A stretch of DNA of 64,000 nucleotides. Origin: Roseovarius atlanticus. GTDB taxonomy: Bacteria > Pseudomonadota > Alphaproteobacteria > Rhodobacterales > Rhodobacteraceae. The translations under genes and the position numbers were made by a program. The DNA is taken from positions 1 to 64,000 of the forward strand of contig NZ_LAXJ01000023.1 of NCBI RefSeq assembly GCF_001441615.1, read 5' to 3'. Shown in pieces: positions 60,944-64,000 of this stretch. Below the pieces are notes generated by a model. The model did no database searches. It saw only the letters and a list, made by a program, of their open reading frames with translations, and was not told the DNA's origin. How positions within the stretch are numbered: position 1 is the stretch's first letter; the number at the start of each line of letters is the position of its first letter.

Positions 60944-62899
60944 ATGGCCGGTGCTATGTCCAGTTCTGAAAACAATAACGCGTTGACGCGCCCCAATCCC
61001 ATTCTTGCCGTTTTCCTTATCGGATATGCGTGCTTCGAGATATATACCTCGTTCTTCGGGATGCTGGAGCCGTTGATTCAACGCAGTTTGTTCTTGGGAA
61101 TTGGGCTGGGGTCGGTCTTTTTTCTGGAGTTTTCAAAAACGTCGCACCCGTTGCGCTGGTTTTATCTGGTGCCGGCCATTGCGGGATATTACGTGGGCCT
61201 GCACATCGCCATCGGCAACGAGCGCATTTCAGACTTCATGAATGAGCTGACCGCGCTGGATAAAATGCTGGGGCTGATTGCTATCCTTTTGGTTCTTGAG
61301 GCCGCGCGTCGTACCATCGGGATATTTCTGCCTGCGCTGGCTGTGCTTGGGTTGTGTTACTATTACTTTGGCCATTCGTATATCGAAGGCCCCTGGCAGC
61401 CTCCGCGTGTGTCCTTTCTTACGCTGGTGGAGACATATTATGCCTCTACCGAAACCCTTTTTGGCTACATGACGGATCTCGGCACGCGGGTGATTGCGAT
61501 CTATATCATCCTTGGTGCGTTGCTGCTGAGCACAGGCGCGACAGACCTTTTCGTCAAGCTGGCCACACGGATTGCCGGGCGGTCCTATGGGGGGCAGGCC
61601 AAAGTCTGCATCGCGTCCTCGGCCTTGTTCGGCACAGTCACGGGTTCAGCCGTGGCCAATGTGATGGCGATGGGTCAGGTCACCATACCGACCATGCGCC
61701 GGGCCGGATATTCTAGGGGATATGCGGCGGCGGTCGAAGCGGTCTCTTCGGCCGGGGGTCAAATCATGCCGCCTGTTATGGGGGCAGGGGCCTTCATAAT
61801 GGCCGAAATACTTGGGATCCCCTATTCACAGATTGTCGTTGCGGCGATCCTTCCTGCGCTCTTTTTCTTCATGACTGTCTGGCTCAGCGTGGGTTTTTAT
61901 GCGCGCCGCCGCGGGATTGCACCTTTGCGAAAGGATGAGCTTCCCAAGCTGAGCGAGATTTTCGATCCTTATACTTCGCTGCCGCTGTATCTTCCGCTGA
62001 TCACCATGATTACCCTGCTGGCGATGAACTACACTCCGACATTGGCCGGTGCGTCCGCTGTTGGTATGTTGCTGATTTGCCAGTTAGTGCTGCGGGTCCT
62101 GAGATGCATCGTCCATGGCGAGCAGGATCAAATTGTCAAAACCGTTGATGTGCTGGTTCGCCAGATTTTGAAAGGCCTGTTTGATGCAGGGCGCGCAGTG
62201 GCGATGATTGCGGTGTTGCTGGCCTGTGCTGCGATTGTCGTCAAGGTGCTGCTGACCACAGGGATTGGGGCCAAAGTTGCAGGCGGAATCATGTCCGTCT
62301 CGGGCGGGCATCTTATCCTTGTACTAATCCTGTCGGCGGTGCTGGCCATTCTCTTGGGCATGGATGTGCCGACAACAGCCTCTTACATCCTTGCATCGGC
62401 CGTGGCCGCACCGATCCTGATAAAGTTCGGCATTGCGCCGCTGAACGCGCATCTCTTCATCTTCTATTTCGCGATCATGTCGGCGATCACACCACCCGTC
62501 TGCGCTTCGGTCTTTGCGGCGGCCTCCATCGCCGAGATCAATTTCTGGAAGGTCGCGGGCCATGCCATTGTCATGGCGGTCGGACTTTACCTGATCCCTT
62601 TCCTTTTCATTTTCCGCCCCGGCGTTCTGATGGACGGGACAATGGCCGAGATCGCGGTTGACGGTTTCATGGCAGCGGCGGCGATCCTGGCCATCACCGC
62701 ATCGTCATCGGGCTTTCTGCTGGCTCCGCTCAATCATGTGGCGCGCCTTGTGCTTTATCTGGCGGCGGCCTGCCTTTTCTACACGGAAATCTGGAGCAAC
62801 TGCCTGGGGCTTGTGCTGATCGTGGCAGTTGCTTTTCACAATCGGTTTTCAGGTGGCGGGTCTGTTCAGACCGCTAATCCTGAGCACTCAACACAGTAA
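60944..62899 (+). CDS. TRAP transporter fused permease (DctQ-DctM, TAXI type), 651 aa
   Basis: About 18 hydrophobic segments. The first four (about 15-130) are the small DctQ-like part; the rest is DctM-like: LATRIAGRSYGGQAKVCIAS, TIPTMRRAGYSRGYAAAVEA, SSAGGQIMPPVMGAGAFIMA, LLGMDVPTTASYILASAVAA. These are the Na+-driven transport motifs. ATG 60944 (or 60956) starts 39 bp after the binding protein. Pairs with the TAXI protein to import the substrate degraded by this cluster. Confidence 0.91.
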   Translation: MAGAMSSSENNNALTRPNPILAVFLIGYACFEIYTSFFGMLEPLIQRSLFLGIGLGSVFFLEFSKTSHPLRWFYLVPAIAGYYVGLHIAIGNERISDFMNELTALDKMLGLIAILLVLEAARRTIGIFLPALAVLGLCYYYFGHSYIEGPWQPPRVSFLTLVETYYASTETLFGYMTDLGTRVIAIYIILGALLLSTGATDLFVKLATRIAGRSYGGQAKVCIASSALFGTVTGSAVANVMAMGQVTIPTMRRAGYSRGYAAAVEAVSSAGGQIMPPVMGAGAFIMAEILGIPYSQIVVAAILPALFFFMTVWLSVGFYARRRGIAPLRKDELPKLSEIFDPYTSLPLYLPLITMITLLAMNYTPTLAGASAVGMLLICQLVLRVLRCIVHGEQDQIVKTVDVLVRQILKGLFDAGRAVAMIAVLLACAAIVVKVLLTTGIGAKVAGGIMSVSGGHLILVLILSAVLAILLGMDVPTTASYILASAVAAPILIKFGIAPLNAHLFIFYFAIMSAITPPVCASVFAAASIAEINFWKVAGHAIVMAVGLYLIPFLFIFRPGVLMDGTMAEIAVDGFMAAAAILAITASSSGFLLAPLNHVARLVLYLAAACLFYTEIWSNCLGLVLIVAVAFHNRFSGGGSVQTANPEHSTQ

Positions 62900-62916
62900 A
62901 ACAGAGGACAAGCCCC

Positions 62917-64000
62917 ATGGGTAAGACGATACGACTTGGTGCAGGCTCTGGCTTTTGGGGCGATGCGCTCGACCCCGCCATCGAATTGCTGGAAAAGGAA
63001 AATATCGACTACTTGTCGATGGATTACCTGGCTGAACTGACGATGGCTCTGCTGCAACGGCTGCAATCCCGTAACCCCGAGGCCGGATATGTGCCCGATC
63101 TGGTGGCCCATATGCGCGCGCTGCTGCCCCTGGCGCGGGAAAAGGAGACCAAGATCATCTGCAATGGCGGTGGCACCAACCCCGAAGGGGCCGCAAAGGT
63201 GATCCGCAACCTGGCGCAAGAGCTTGGCCTTGGCGGGCTGCGGGTGGCCGCCGTGCGCGGGGACAACATTCTGGATCAGGTGGATGAACTGGTCGCAACC
63301 GGTTGCGACCTGACTAATATGGACACGGGCGACAGCGACTTTCTCGCCATTCGCGAACGTGTCGTTGCGGCCAGCGTCTATACCGGCGCTGAAGGGATTA
63401 TCGAGGCCCTAGCCAAAGGCGCGGATGTGGTGATTGCCGGCCGGGTGTCGGATAATGCGCTTTATGTCGGGCCGGTGATGCATGAGCTTGGACTCGACTT
63501 CACCGAGACCAACGCTGATATCATCGCCTCGGCCATCACTGTCGGCCATATCGTGGAATGCGCCGCGGGCGCCACCGGCGGCATGTCTTCGCGCTTTGAT
63601 GAAATGCCAGACATGGGCCGCGTCGGCTTTCCGATTGCCGAGTTCCACGAAGACGGCACGGCCATTATCACCAAGGTTGAGGGCAGCGGCGGCGCGGTGG
63701 ACCAATTCACCGTCAAAGAACATTTGGTCTACGAGATCGGCGATCCGAACGAATATCTGATGCCTGATGGCGTTGCCGATTTCACCCGCCTGTCCATCGA
63801 AGAGCTGGGGGAGGATCGTGTCCGAGTCAGCGATATGGGCGGGCGCGGACGGCCCGAAACGCTCAAGCTGGTGGTCGGCTACGAGGATGGCTGGATCGGC
63901 GAAGGCATGTTGTTCTTCCCTTGGCCACATGCTTTGCAGCGGGCCGAGAAGGCCAGGGGTACGCTTCTGACCCGATTTGACCGGCTGGGGCTGAAATATG
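62917..64000 (+). CDS. AtuA-family protein (acyclic terpene utilisation, DUF1446), cut by window edge
   Basis: ATG 62917 with AGAGGA upstream; frame open to the window end (361 codons). Typical AtuA N-terminus: IRLGAGSGFWGDALDPAIEL, DYLSMDYLAELTMALLQRLQ, KIICNGGGTNPEGAAKVI, LVATGCDLTNMDTG, ADVVIAGRVSDNALYVGPV, GHIVECAAGATGGMSSRFDE. AtuA is required for citronellol/geraniol breakdown in Pseudomonas and occurs in gene sets for branched acids; its reaction is not established. Same direction as the TRAP genes, 17 bp after the permease stop. Confidence 0.88.
   Translation, partial: MGKTIRLGAGSGFWGDALDPAIELLEKENIDYLSMDYLAELTMALLQRLQSRNPEAGYVPDLVAHMRALLPLAREKETKIICNGGGTNPEGAAKVIRNLAQELGLGGLRVAAVRGDNILDQVDELVATGCDLTNMDTGDSDFLAIRERVVAASVYTGAEGIIEALAKGADVVIAGRVSDNALYVGPVMHELGLDFTETNADIIASAITVGHIVECAAGATGGMSSRFDEMPDMGRVGFPIAEFHEDGTAIITKVEGSGGAVDQFTVKEHLVYEIGDPNEYLMPDGVADFTRLSIEELGEDRVRVSDMGGRGRPETLKLVVGYEDGWIGEGMLFFPWPHALQRAEKARGTLLTRFDRLGLKY

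Noticed and set aside
1-64000. CRISPR arrays, tRNA and rRNA genes
   Set aside because: No regularly spaced repeat series, no cloverleaf with the usual T-loop GTTCRANNC next to an integrase, and no rRNA-like conserved stretch were noticed by eye; a tRNAscan or Infernal run would be decisive.

Overview
The window looks like an extrachromosomal replicon of a marine Rhodobacteraceae (Roseobacter-group) alphaproteobacterium. The evidence is a complete repABC replication/partition operon, DUF1403-ScpB and ParB-like plasmid genes typical of that family, a short HvrA/H-NS-like protein, a TAXI-type TRAP transporter, high-GC coding sequence, and IS66/IS5 debris. No rRNA, tRNA or CRISPR array was seen. 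All assignments come from reading motifs by eye, without database searches.

Layout. 0-9.5 kb: a cut-off EamA transporter, a diverged tyrosine recombinase, and a tightly coupled PD-(D/E)XK-like nuclease plus AAA+/M41 protease pair. A tandem segmental duplication follows, carrying paralogous small genes and a leftover copy of the protease gene's 3' tail. 9.5-18.7 kb: mixed accessory DNA with a WGR protein, a DUF2235 hydrolase, a nucleotidyltransferase-fold protein, a truncated LysR gene, a LuxR-type membrane regulator, a nonsense-mutated DapA-family gene, an H-NS-like protein and a frameshifted tyrosine recombinase.

18.9-38.2 kb is a dense defence island: an HNH-AAA ATPase with an HNH partner (Septu-like), a helicase-nuclease in operon with a second DUF2235 protein, an LA2681-type HEPN protein, an AbiE toxin-antitoxin pair with clear operators, an operon for an exported EEP-fold enzyme, a short type II CBASS (DUF2188, CapV patatin, CD-NTase, E2), an XRE-ImmA/IrrE plus PIN pair and a PD-(D/E)XK restriction endonuclease.

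38.2-51 kb is the plasmid maintenance core. It has an intact DUF1403-scpB pair, a tyrosine and a serine recombinase, a RelE/HigB-type toxin-antitoxin pair, a vapB next to a ruined vapC, repABC with a candidate antisense-RNA region and two identical 16-bp palindromes (candidate parS), a wrecked fic gene, a ParB-like remnant and a decayed inverted second DUF1403-scpB copy. Transposase remnants mark the right border.

51.9-64 kb is a catabolic cluster for a CoA-activated acid: thiolase, fadB-like pseudogene, acyl-CoA dehydrogenase, one intact and one ruined enoyl-CoA hydratase, two IclR regulators, a TAXI-TRAP importer and an AtuA-family gene cut by the window edge. Two divergent promoters in it share similar inverted repeats, which suggests one IclR regulon.
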